From Bugula neritina (Eukaryota > Bryozoa > Gymnolaemata > Cheilostomatida > Bugulidae), in the NCBI GenBank assembly GCA_964035545.1, contig OZ037771.1, positions 10,175,408 to 10,239,407 of the forward strand: 64,000 nt of DNA. Direction: 5' to 3'. The notes beneath the pieces were generated by a model. It was not told the DNA's origin. It was given only the letters and a program-made list of their open reading frames with translations, and did not search any database. Within the stretch, counting starts at the first letter, position 1; each line of letters starts with the position of its first letter. Both the position numbers and the translations under genes were made by a program. Below are positions 1 through 12,566 of this stretch, in pieces.

Positions 1-780
1 TCAGCATACTCAAATATACTGCAAGATGCTGCAACATACGTAAATACACTGTAACATACTGAAATACACTGCAACATACTGCAGCATAGTGAAGTACACT
101 GTAAAATATTGAAATACACTGCAACACATTGGAATATACTGCAACACACTGAAATATACTGCAACATACTGAAATATACTGCAACATACTGCAACATACT
201 AAAGTGCACTGTAGCATACTGTAACTTACTGAAATACACTGCAACAAACTGTAACATACTGAAACACACTGAAACATACTGAAACATACTGAAACATACT
301 GTAAGATACTGAAACACACTGAAACATACTGAAACATACTGAGACATACTGAAATACACTGCAACATACTGAAACATACTGAAATATACTGAAATATACT
401 AAAATACACTGGAACACATTGAAAAATACTGCAACATACTGAAAGACACTTCAACCCACTGAAGTATAGTGTAATATACGGAAATGTACTGTAACATACT
501 GATATTTACTGTAACACACTAAAATATACTGCAACATACTGAAATACACTGTAACATACCGAAATAAACTGCAACATAATGCAACATACTGAATTACACT
601 GTAACATACTAAAATACACTGCAACATTCTGCAACATACTTCAACGTACTGAAAGACACTGTAACATAATGAAATACACTGCAACACATTGAAATATACC
701 GCAACAGACTGGAATATACTGCAACACATCCAAGTACATCGTAATATACGGACATGTACTGTAACATACTGGAACATACA
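1..780. repeat. Truncated E-type module at the left edge
   Basis: Position 1 falls inside a class-2 landmark motif and matches positions 52417, 57312 and 62646. The first roughly 230 bases follow 57312-57540 closely. The part from about 350 to 770 follows 52,740-53,170, including the string GAAAGACACTTCAAC and the box at 731-760. The window therefore opens in a module of the same kind as those at its right end, which shows that E-type units also lie to the left of the A and B units. Confidence 0.85.
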
Positions 781-1070
781 GAAATACACTGCAACAAACT
801 GTAACATACTGAAACACACTGAAACATACTGAAACATACTGAAACATACTGTAACATACTGAAACACACTGAAACATACTGAAACATACTGAGACATACT
901 GAAATACACTGCAACATACTGCAACATACTGAAATATACTGAAATATACTGAAATACACTCTAACACATTGAAAAATACCGCAACATACTGAAAGACACT
1001 TCAACTCACTGAAGTATAGTGTAATATACGGAAATGTACTGTAACATACTGATATTTACTGTAACACACT
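781..1070. repeat. Partial 550-bp-offset duplicate of 231-520
   Basis: From 781 the sequence returns to the series of units seen at 231 (GAAATACACT, GCAACAAACT, GTAACATACT, GAAACACACT and so on). It follows that series at an offset of 550 bp until about 1070, then switches to another module. The left breakpoint lies just after the unit GGAACATACA at 771-780. It is an exchange between out-of-register copies, most simply unequal crossover. Confidence 0.8.
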
Positions 1071-1290
1071 GAAATGAACTGCAACATACTGAAATACACT
1101 GTTACATGCCAAAATAAACTGCAACATACTGCAACATACTGAAATACACTGTAACATACTCAAATACACTGCAACATTCTGCAACATATTGAAATATACT
1201 GCAACACACTGAAATATACTGCAACACACTGAAATATACTGCAAAATACTGAAATATACTTCAACATACTGCAACATACTGAAAGACACT
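1071..1290. repeat. Connector block with the TTACATGCC marker
   Basis: This short block contains the unusual string TTACATGCCAAAATAAAC at about 1112. The same block recurs at about 6901-7120, 13077-13296, 17613-17832 and 30670-30889, each time leading into a box that starts GAAGTATAGTGCAATATACA. It is a fixed connector between B-type and A-type modules. A related TTACATGCC string also occurs in D and E units, at 33671, 38397 and 47176 for example. Confidence 0.8.
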
Positions 1291-2940
1291 ACAACTCACT
1301 GAAGTATAGTGCAATATACAGAAATGTACTCTAACATACTGATATTTAATGTTACACACTGAAATATACTAAAACATACTGAAATACACTGTAACATACC
1401 GAAATAAGCTGCAACATACTGCAACATACTGAAATACACTGTAACATGATGAAGTACACTGCAACACATTGAAATACACTGCAACAAACTGAAATATACT
1501 GCAACATACTGAAATGTACTGCAACATACTGAAATACATTGCAACATATCGAAGTATATCGTAATAAACGGACATGTACTGAAACATACTGAAACACACT
1601 GAAACATACGGAAACATACTGAAACATACTGAAATACACTGCGACAAACTGCAACATACTGAAACATACTGTAACATGATGAAAAACACTGCAACACATT
1701 GAAATATACTGCAACAAACTGAAATATACTGCAACATACTGAAACGTACTGCAACATACTGAAACTAATTGCAACATATCGAAGTATATCGTAAAATACG
1801 GACATGTACTGTAACATACTGAAACACACTGAAACATACTGAAACATACTGAAACATACTGAAACATACTGAGATACACTGCAACATACTGCAACATACT
1901 GAAATACACTGTAACATGATGAAATACACTGCAACACATTGGAATATACTGCAACAAACTGGAATATACTGCAACATACTGAAATGTGCTGCAACATACT
2001 GAAATACATTGCAATATATCGAAGTATATCGTAATATACGGACATGTACTGTAACATACTGAAACACACTGAAACATACTGAAACATACTAAAATATACT
2101 GAAACATACTGAAATACACTGTAACACATTGAAAAATGCTGCAACATACTGAAGGACACTTCAACTCACTGAAGTATAGTGTAATATACAGAAATGTACT
2201 GTAACATACTGATATTTACTATAACACACTGAAATATACTGCAACATACTGAAATACACTGTAACATACCGAAATAAACTGCAACATAATGCAACATACT
2301 GAATTACACTGTAACATACTAAAATACACTGCAACATTCTGCAACATACTTCAACGTACTGAAAGACACTGTAACATAGTGAAATACACTGCAACACATT
2401 GAAATATACCGCAACAGACAGGAATATACTGCAACACATCCAAGTACATAGTAGTATACGGACATGTACTGTAACATACTGGAACATACTGAAACATACT
2501 GCAACATTCTGAAGTACACTGTAAGATATTGAAATACACCGCAACAAACTGCAACATATTGAAGTACACTGTACATATTGAAAAACACTGCAACACACTG
2601 AAATATACTGCAACACACTGAAATATACTGCAAATAAACTGAATTATACTTCAACATACTGCAACATACTGAAAGACACTACAACTCACTGAAGTATAGT
2701 GCAATATACAGAAATGTATTCTAACATACTGATATTTAATGTTACACACTGAAATATACTACAACATACTGAAATACACTGCAACATACCGAAATAAGCT
2801 GCAACATACTGCAACATACTGAAATACACTGTAACATGATGTAGTACACTGCAACACATTGAAATATACTGCAACACACTGAAATATACTGCAAAATACT
2901 GAATTATACTTCAACATACTGCAACATACTGAAAGACACT
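1291..2940. repeat. A unit, copy 1 (1,650 bp)
   Basis: First of three tandem copies with exactly the same length. Boxes inside it start at 1301, 1551, 1781, 2021, 2171, 2441 and 2691, with the next at 2951. The internal subunits are therefore 250, 230, 240, 150, 270, 250 and 260 bp. I count about 15 base differences from copy 2. It holds a 9-bp unit at 2571-2580 (GTACATATTG), compensated by an 11-bp unit near 2630 (GCAAATAAACT), so total length stays a multiple of ten. Confidence 0.95.
2011..2050. repeat. CpG-bearing dyad box (representative)
   Basis: GTATATCGTAATATAC at 2024-2039 has perfect 6-bp inverted arms (GTATAT and ATATAC) around CGTA, followed by the palindrome ACATGT at 2042-2047. 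CpG steps fall at 2020, 2030 and 2039, about one helical turn apart. The same perfect form is at 3674, 5324, 7864, 9003, 9243 and 10873, among many. Degenerate forms (GTAATAAACG, GTAAAATACG, GTACATCGTAATATAC, GAAGTATAGTGTAATATAC) mark the other subunit borders. It is always followed by GTAAC or GAAAC units, then GAAACACACT and a pure run of GAAACATACT. A protein-binding role is conjecture. Confidence 0.7.
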
Positions 2941-4590
2941 ACAACTCACTGAAGTATAGTGCAATATACAGAAATGTACTCTAACATACTGATATTTAAT
3001 GTTACACACTGAAATATACTACAACATACTGAAATACACTGTAACATACCGAAATAAGCTGCAACATACTGCAACATACTGAAATACACTGTAACATGAT
3101 GAAGTACACTGCAACACATTGAAATACACTGCAACAAACTGAAATATACTGCATCATACTGAAATGTACTGCAACATACTGAAATACATTGCAACATATC
3201 GAAGTATATCGTAATAAACGGACATGTACTGAAACATACTGAAACACACTGAAACATACTGAAACATACTGAAACATACTGAAATACACTGCAACAAACT
3301 GCAACATACTGAAACATACTGTAACATGATGAAAAACACTGCAACACATTGAAATATACTGCAACAAACTGAAATATACTGCAACATACTGAAACGTACT
3401 GCAACATACTGAAACTAATTGCAACATATCGAAGTATATCGTAAAATACGGACATGTACTGTAACATACTGAAACACACTGAAACATACTGAAACATACT
3501 GAAACATACTGAAACATACTGAGATACACTGCAACATACTGCAACATACTGAAATACACTGTAACATGATGAAATACACTGCAACACATTGGAATATACT
3601 GCAACAAACTGGAATATACTGCAACATACTGAAACGTGCTGCAACATACTGAAATACATTGCAATATATCGAAGTATATCGTAATATACGGACATGTACT
3701 GTAACATACTGAAACACACTGAAACATACTGAAACATACTAAAATATACTGAAACATACTGAAATACACTGTAACACATTGAAAAATACTGCAACATACT
3801 GAAGGACACTTCAACTCACTGAAGTATAGTGTAATATACAGAAATGTACTGTAACATACTGATATTTACTGTAACACACTGAAATATACTGCAACATACT
3901 GAAATACACTGTAACATACCGAAATAAGCTGCAACATAATGCAACATACTGAATTACACTGTAACATACTAAAATACACTGCAACATTCTGCAACATACT
4001 TCAACGTACTGAAAGACACTGTAACATAATGAAATACACTGCAACACATTGAAATATACCGCAACAGACAGGAATATACTGCAACACATCCAAGTACATA
4101 GTAGTATACGGACATGTACTGTAACATACTGGAACATACTGAAACATACTGCAACATTCTGAAGTACACTGTAAAATGTTGAAATACACCGCAACAAACT
4201 GCAACATATTGAAGTACACTGTACATATTGAAAAACACTGCAACACACTGAAATATACTGCAACACACTGAAATATACTGCAAAAAAACTGAATTATTCT
4301 TCAACATACTGCAACATACTGAAAGACACTACAACTCACTGAAGTATAGTACAATATACAGAAATGTATTCTAACATACTGATATTTAATGTTACACACT
4401 GAAATATACTACAACATACTGAAATACACTGCAACATACCGAAATAAGCTGCAACATACTGCAACATACTGAAATACACTGTAACATGATGTAGTACACT
4501 GCAACACATTGAAATATACTGCAACACAATGAAATATACTGCAAAATACTGAATTATACTTCAACATACTGCAACATACTGAAAGACACT
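2941..4590. repeat. A unit, copy 2 (1,650 bp)
   Basis: Aligned without gaps to copies 1 and 3. About eleven differences from copy 3 are visible. Several bases are private to this copy: TAAAATGTT at 4172, ATTATTCTT at 4293, ACAATATACA at 4351 and CACAAT at 4525. The compensating long unit is a run of seven A at about 4283, where copy 1 has AAATAAA. Confidence 0.95.
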
Positions 4591-6240
4591 ACAACTCACT
4601 GAAGTATAGTGCAATATACAGAAATGTACTCTAACATACTGATGTTTAATGTTACACACTGAAATATACTACAACATACTGAAATACACTGTAACATACC
4701 GAAATAAGCTGCAACATACTGCAACATACTGAAATACACTGTAACATGATGAAGTACACTGCAACACATTGAAATACACTGCAACAAACTGAAATATACT
4801 GCATCATACTGAAATGTACTGCAACATACTGAAATACATTGCAACATATCGAAGTATATCGTAATAAACGGACATGTACTGAAACATACTGAAACACACT
4901 GAAACATACTGAAACATACTGAAACATACTGAAATACACTGCAACAAACTGCAACATACTGAAACATACTGTAACATGATGAAAAACACTGCAACACATT
5001 GAAATATACTGCAACAAACTGAAATATACTGCAACATACTGAAACGTACTGCAACATACTGAAACTAATTGCAACATATCGAAGTATATCGTAAAATACG
5101 GACATGTACTGTAACATACTGAAACACACTGAAACATACTGAAACATACTGAAACATACTGAAACATACTGAGATACACTGCAACATACTGCAACATACT
5201 GAAATACACTGTAGCATGATGAAATACACTGCAACACATTGGAATATACTGCAACAAACTGGAATATACTGCAACATACTGAAATGTGCTGCAACATACT
5301 GAAATACATTGCAATATATCGAAGTATATCGTAATATACGGACATGTACTGTAACATACTGAAACACACTGAAACATACTGAAACATACTAAAATATACT
5401 GAAACATACTGAAATACACTGTAACACGTTGAAAAATACTGCAACATACTGAAGGACACTTCAACTCACTGAAGTATAGTGTAATATACAGAAATGTACT
5501 GTAACATACTGATATTTACTGTAACACACTGAAATATACTGCAACATACTGAAATACACTGTAACATACCGAAATAAACTGCAACATAATGCAACATACT
5601 GAATTACACTGTAACATACTAAAATACACTGCAACATTCTGCAACATACTTCAACGTACTGAAAGACACTGTAACATAATGAAATACACTGCAACACATT
5701 GAAATATACCGCAACAGACAGGAATATACTGCAACACATCCAAGTACATAGTAGTATACGGACATGTACTGTAACATACTGGAACATACTGAAACATACT
5801 GCAACATTCTGAAGTACACTGTAAGATATTGAAATACACCGCAACAAACTGCAACATATTGAAGTACACTGTACATATTGAAAAACACTGCAACACACTG
5901 AAATATACTGCAACACACTGAAATATATTGCAAAAAAACTGAATTATACTTCAACATACTGCAACATACTGAAAGACACTACAACTCACTGAAGTATAGT
6001 GCAATATACAGAAATGTATTCTAACATACTGATATTTAATGTTACACACTGAAATATACTACAACATACTGAAATACACTGCAACATACCGAAATAAGCT
6101 GCAACATACTGCAACATACTGAAATACACTGTAACATGATGTAGTACACTGCAACACATTGAAATATACTGCAACACACTGAAATATACTGCAAAATACT
6201 GAATTATACTTCAACATACTGCAACATACTGAAAGACACT
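4591..6240. repeat. A unit, copy 3 (1,650 bp)
   Basis: Third full copy, at offset 1,650 from copy 2. At several sites it agrees with copy 1 against copy 2, such as AAATGTGCT at 5282 versus AAACGTGCT at 3632. The order of duplication is therefore not a simple chain, or conversion has acted. It carries the seven-A run at about 5933 like copy 2. Confidence 0.95.
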
Positions 6241-6380
6241 ACAACTCACTGAAGTATAGTGCAATATACAGAAATGTACTCTAACATACTGATATTTAAT
6301 GTTACACACTGAAATATACTACAACATACTGAAATACACTGTAACATACCGAAATAAGCTGCAACATACTGCAACATACT
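6241..6380. repeat. Stub of a fourth A unit
   Basis: The first 140 bases of a further A unit follow 4591-4730 closely. At about 6380 the sequence switches to GAAGTACACTGTAAAATATT, the head of the B units. The switch is an in-register junction on the decamer, with no foreign sequence between. Confidence 0.85.
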
Positions 6381-8470
6381 GAAGTACACTGTAAAATATT
6401 CAAATACACTGCAACACATTGAAATACACTGCAACACACTGAAATATACTGCAACATACTGAAATGTACTTCAACATAATGAAAAACACTGCAACATATC
6501 AAAGTATATCGTAATACACAGACATGTACTGTAACATACTGGAACATACTGAAACATACTGAAACATACTGAAACATACTGAAATACACTGTAACAAACT
6601 GAAATACACTGCAACAAGTTGGAATATACTGCAACATACCCAAGTATATGGTAATATAATGAAATATACTGCAAAATACCGCAACATACTGAAAAACACT
6701 GTAACAAACTGAAATACGCTGCAACACATTGGAATATACTGCAACATACCCAAATAAATGGTAACATATTGAAATATACTGAAATACAATGTAACACATT
6801 GAAAAATACTGCAAGACACTGAAAGACACTACAACTCACTGAAGTATAGTGTAATATACGAAAATGTACTGTAACATACTGATATTTACTGCAACACACT
6901 GAAAAATACTGCAACATACTGAAATACACTGTTACATGCCAAAATAAACTGCAACATACTGCAACATACTGAAATACACTCTAACATACTCAAATACACT
7001 GCAACATTCTGCAACATATTGAAATATACTGCAACACACTGAAATATACTGCAACACACTGAAATATACTGCAAAATACTGAAATATACTTCAACATACT
7101 GCAACATACTGAAAGACACTACAACTCACTGAAGTATAGTGCAATATACAGAAATGTACTCTAACATACTGATATTTATTGTTACACACTGAAATATACT
7201 ACAACATACTGAAATACACTGTAACATACCGAAATAAGCTGCAACATACTGCAACATACTGAAATACACTGTAACATGATGAAGTACACTGCAACACATT
7301 GAAATACACTGCAACAAACTGAAATATACTGCAACATACTGAAATGTACTGCAACATACTGAAATACATTGCAACATATCGAAGTATATCGTAAGAAACG
7401 GACATGTACTGAAACATACTGAAACACACTGAAACATACTGAAACATACTGAAACATACTGAAACATACTGAAATACACTGCAACAAACTGCAACATACT
7501 GAAACATACTGTAACATGATGAAAAACACTGCAACACATTGAAATATACTGCAACAAACTGAAATATACTGCAACATACTGAAACGTACTGCAACATACT
7601 GAAACTAATTGCAACATATCAAAGTATATCGTAAAATACGGACATGTACTGTAACATACTGAAACACACTGAAACATACTGAAACATACTGAAACATACT
7701 GAAACATACTGAGATACACTGCAACATACTGCAACATACTGAAATACACTGTAACATGATGAAATACACTGCAACACATTGAAATATACTGCAACAAACT
7801 GAAATATACTGCAACATACTGAAACGTGCTGCAACATACTGAAATACATTGCAATATGTCGAAGTATATCGTAATATACGGACATGTACTGTAACATACT
7901 GAAACACACTGAAACATACTGAAACATACTGAAATATACTGAAATATACTGAAATACACTGTAACACATTGAAAAATACTGCAACATACTGAAGGACACT
8001 TCAACTCACTGAAGTATAGTGTAATATACAGAAATGTACTGTAACATACTGATATTTACTGTAACACACTGAAATATACTGCAACATACTGAAATACACT
8101 GTAACATACCGAAATAAACTGCAACATAATGCAACATACTGAATTACACTGTAACATACTAAAATACACTGCAACATTCTGCAACATACTTCAACGTACT
8201 GAAAGACACTGTAACATAATGAAATACACTGCAACACATTAAAATATACCGCAACAGACTGGAATATACTGCAACACATCTAAGTATATCGTAATATACG
8301 GACATGTACTGTAACATACTGGAACATACTGAAACATACTGCAACATTCTGAAGTACACTGCAAAATATTGAAATACACCGCAACAAACTGCAACATACT
8401 GAAGTACACTGTACATATTGAAAAACACTGCAACACACTGAAATATACTGCAAAATACTGAATTATACTT

Positions 8471-10110
8471 CAACATACTGCAACATACTGAAAGACACTA
8501 CAACTCACTGAAGTATAGTGCAATATACAGAAATGTATTCTAACATACTGATATTTAATGTTACACACTGAAATATACTACAACATACTGAAATACACTG
8601 CAACATACCGAAATAAGCTGCAACATACTGCAACATACTGAAATACACTGTAACATGATGTAGTACACTGCAACACATTGAAATATACTGCAACAAACTG
8701 AAATATACTGCAACATACTGAAACGTACTGCAACATACTGAAACTAATTGCAACATATCGAAGTATATCGTAAAATACGGACATGTACTGTAACATACTG
8801 AAACACACTGAAACATACTGAAAGATACTGAAACATAGTGAAACATACTGAGATACACTGCAACAAACTGCAACATACTGAAACATACTGTAACATGATG
8901 AAATACACTGAAACACATTGAAATATACTGCAACAAACTGAAATATACAGCAGCATACTGAAACGTACTGCAACATACTGAAATTAATTGCAACATATCA
9001 AAGTATATCGTAATATACGGACATGTACTGTAACATACTGAAACACACTGAAACATACTGAAACATACTGAAACATGCTGAAACATACTGTGATACACTG
9101 CAACATACTGCAACATACTGAAATACACTGTAACATGATGAAATACACTGCAACACATTGAAATATACTGCAACAAACTGAAATATACTGCAACATACTG
9201 AAACCTGCTGCAACATACTGAAATACATTGCAATATATCGAAGTATATCGTAATATACGGACACGTACTGTAACATACTGAAACATACTAAAATATACTG
9301 AAACATACTGAAATACACTGTAACACATTGAAAAATACTGCAACATACTGAAGGACACTTCAACTCACTGAAGTATAGTGTAATAGACAGAAATGTACTG
9401 TAACATACTGATATTTACTGTAACACACTGAAATATACTGCAACATACTGAAATACACTGTAACATACCGAAATAAACTGCAACATAATGCAACATACTG
9501 AATTACACTGTAACATACTAAAATACACTGCAACATTCTGCAACATACTTCAACGTATTGAAAGACACTGTAACATAATGAAATACACTGCAACACATTG
9601 AAATATACCGCAACAGACAGGAATATACTGCAACACATCCAAGTACATAGTAGTATACGGACATGTACTGTAACATACTGGAACATACTGAAACATACTG
9701 CAACATTCTGAAGTACACTGTAAAATATTGAAATACACCGCAACAAACTGCAACATATTGAAGTACACTGTACATATTGAAAAACACTGCAACACACTGA
9801 AATATACTGCAACACACTGAAATATACTGCAAAAAAACTGAATTATACTTCAACATACTGCAACATACTGAAAGACACTACAACTCACTGAAGTATAGTG
9901 CAATATACAGAAATGTATTCTAACATACTGATATTTAATGTTACACACTGAAATATACTACAACATACTGAAATACACTGCAACATACCGAAATAAGCTG
10001 CAACATACTGCAACATACTGAAATACACTGTAACATGATGTAGTACACTGCAACACATTGAAATATACTGCAACACACTGAAATATACTGCAAAATACTG
10101 AATTATACTT
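8471..10110. repeat. Extra 1,640-bp A-like module inside B copy 1
   Basis: The stretch around 8461-8530 and the stretch around 10101-10170 are the same sequence in the same order. B copy 2 has this stretch only once, near 14636-14705. One whole A-like module was therefore gained in copy 1 or lost in copy 2 by exchange between homologous modules. It differs from the 1,650-bp A units in subunit composition. The tail of B copy 3 and the C cores resemble this extra module (offset 10,712 from 8578 to 19290). Confidence 0.85.
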
Positions 10111-12451
10111 CAACATACTGCAACATACTGAAAGACACTACAACTCACTGAAGTATAGTGCAATATACAGAAATGTACTCTAACATACTGATATTTAATG
10201 TTACACACTGAAATATACTACAACATACTGAAATACACTGTAACATACCGAAATAAGCTGCAACATACTGCAACATACTGAAATACACTGTAACATGATG
10301 AAGTACACTGCAACACATTGAAATACACTGCAACAAACTGAAATATACTGCATCATACTGAAATGTACTGCAACATACTGAAATACATTGCAACATATCG
10401 AAGTATATCGTAATAAACGGACATGTACTGAAACATACTGAAACACACTGAAACATACTGAAACATACTGAATTATACTGAAATACACTGCAACAAACTG
10501 CAACATACTGAAACATACTGTAACATGATGAAAAACACTGCAACACATTGAAATATACTGCAACAAACTGAAATATACTGCAACATACTGAAACGTACTG
10601 CAACATACTGAAACTAATTGCAACATATCGAAGTATATCGTAAAATACGGACATGTACTGTAACATACTGAAACACACTGAAACATACTGAAACATACTG
10701 AAACATACTGAAACATACTGAGATACACTGCAACATACTGCAACATACTGAAATACACTGTAACATGATGAAATACACTGCAACACATTGGAATATACTG
10801 CAACAAACTGGAATATACTGCAACATACTGAAACGTGCTGCAACATACAGAAATACATTGCAATATATCGAAGTATATCGTAATATACGGACATGTACTG
10901 CAACATACTGAAACACACTGAAACATACTGAAACATACTGAAATATACTGAAATATACTGAAATACACTGTAACACATTGAAAAATACTGCAACATACTG
11001 AAGAACACTTCAACTCACTGAAGTATAGTCTAATGTACAGAAATGTACTGTAACATACTGATATTTACTGTAACACACTGAAATATACTGCAACATACTG
11101 AAATACACTGTAACATACCGAAATAAACTGCAACATAATGCAACATACTGAATTACACTGTAACATACTAAAATACACTGCAACATTCTGCAACATACTT
11201 CAACGTACTGAAAGACACTGTAACATAATGAAATACACTGCAACACATTGAAATATACCGCAACAGACTGGAATATACTGCAACACATCCAAGTACATAG
11301 TAATATACGGACATGTACTGTAACATACTGGAACATACTGAAACAAACAGCAACATTCTGAAGTACACTGTAAAATATTAAAATACACCGCAACAAACTG
11401 CAACATATTGAAGTACACTGTACATATTGAAAAACACTGCAACACACTGAAATATACTGCAACACACTGAAATATACTGCAAAATACTGAATTATACTTC
11501 AACATACTGCAACATACTGAAAGACACTACAACTCACTGAAGCATAGTGCAATATACAGAAATGTATTCTAACATACTGATATTTAATGTTACACACTGA
11601 AATATACTACAACATACTGAAATACACTGCAACATACCGAAATAAGCTGCAACATACTGCAACATACTGAAATACACTGTAACATGATGTAGTACACTGC
11701 AACACATTGAAATATACTGCAACAAACTGAAATATACTGCAACATACTGAAATGTACTGCAACATACTGAAATACATGGCAACATATCGAAGTATATCGT
11801 AATAAACGGACATGTACTGTAACATACTGAAACACACTGAAACATACTGAAACATACTGAAACATACTGAAACATACTGAAATACACTGCAACATACTGC
11901 AACATACTGAAACATACTGTAACATTATGAAATACACTGCAACACATTGAAATATACTGCAACAAACTGAAATATACTGCAACATACTAAAACGTACTGC
12001 AACATACTGAAATACATTGCAACATATCGAAGTATATCGTAATATACGGACATGTACTGAAACATACTGAAACATACTGAGATACACTGCAACATACTGC
12101 AACATACTGAAATACACTGTAACATGATGAAATACACTGCAACACATTGAAATATACTGCAACAAACTGAAATATACTGCAACATACTGAAACGTACTGC
12201 AACATACTGAAATACATTGCAACATATCGAAGTATGTCGTAATATACGGACATGTACTTTAACATACTGAAACACACTGAAACATACTGAAACCTACTGA
12301 AATATACTGAAATGTACTGAAATACACTGTAACACATTGAAAAATACTGCAACATTCTGCAACATAGTTCAACGTACTGAATACACTGTAACATAATGAA
12401 TCACACTGCAACATACTGCAACATACTGAAATATACTGTAACATACTGAAA

Positions 12452-12523
12452 CATGAGCAATATACTGAAAGATGCCTCAACATACTCAAATACACTGCAA
12501 GAAACTGCAACATACGTAAATAC
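12452..12523. repeat. Landmark motif, class 1 (first of 12 copies)
   Basis: A 72-bp motif beginning CATGAGCAATATACTG, then AAAGATGCCTCAAC, and ending CATACGTAAATAC or CATACGTGAATAC. Its first two units total 19 bp instead of 20, so each copy shifts the decamer phase by one base. Class-1 copies start at 12452, 16988, 21035, 22753, 25840, 29406, 32964, 37690, 46469, 51383, 56267 and 61612. Those from 32964 on have CGTGAATAC, and 46469 and 51383 have GATACCTC. No function is known. It may simply be an old mutation carried by HOR amplification. Confidence 0.85.
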
Positions 12524-12566
12524 ACTGTAACATACTGAAATACACTGAAACATACTGCAACATACT

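Larger units (their letters stand above)
6381..12566. repeat. B unit, copy 1 (6,186 bp)
   Basis: It begins GAAGTACACTGTAAAATATT and matches the two following units starting at 12567 and 17103. It is longer than copy 2 by one internal A-like module of 1,640 bp and by one extra decamer in the run at 6541-6590. These two differences fully account for 6,186 versus 4,536 bp. It ends after a class-1 landmark at 12452 and a short tail. Confidence 0.9.

Noticed and set aside
2024-2039. Transcription terminator or operator hairpin at the dyad box
   Set aside because: The arms are only 6 bp and AT-rich, there is no U-tract or adjacent gene, and the box is part of the repeat. Kept only as a possible protein site.
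12452-12523. Landmark motif as a transposon end or attachment site
   Set aside because: There are no terminal inverted repeats, no target-site duplication and no internal cargo, and the motif is still recognisable as mutated decamers.
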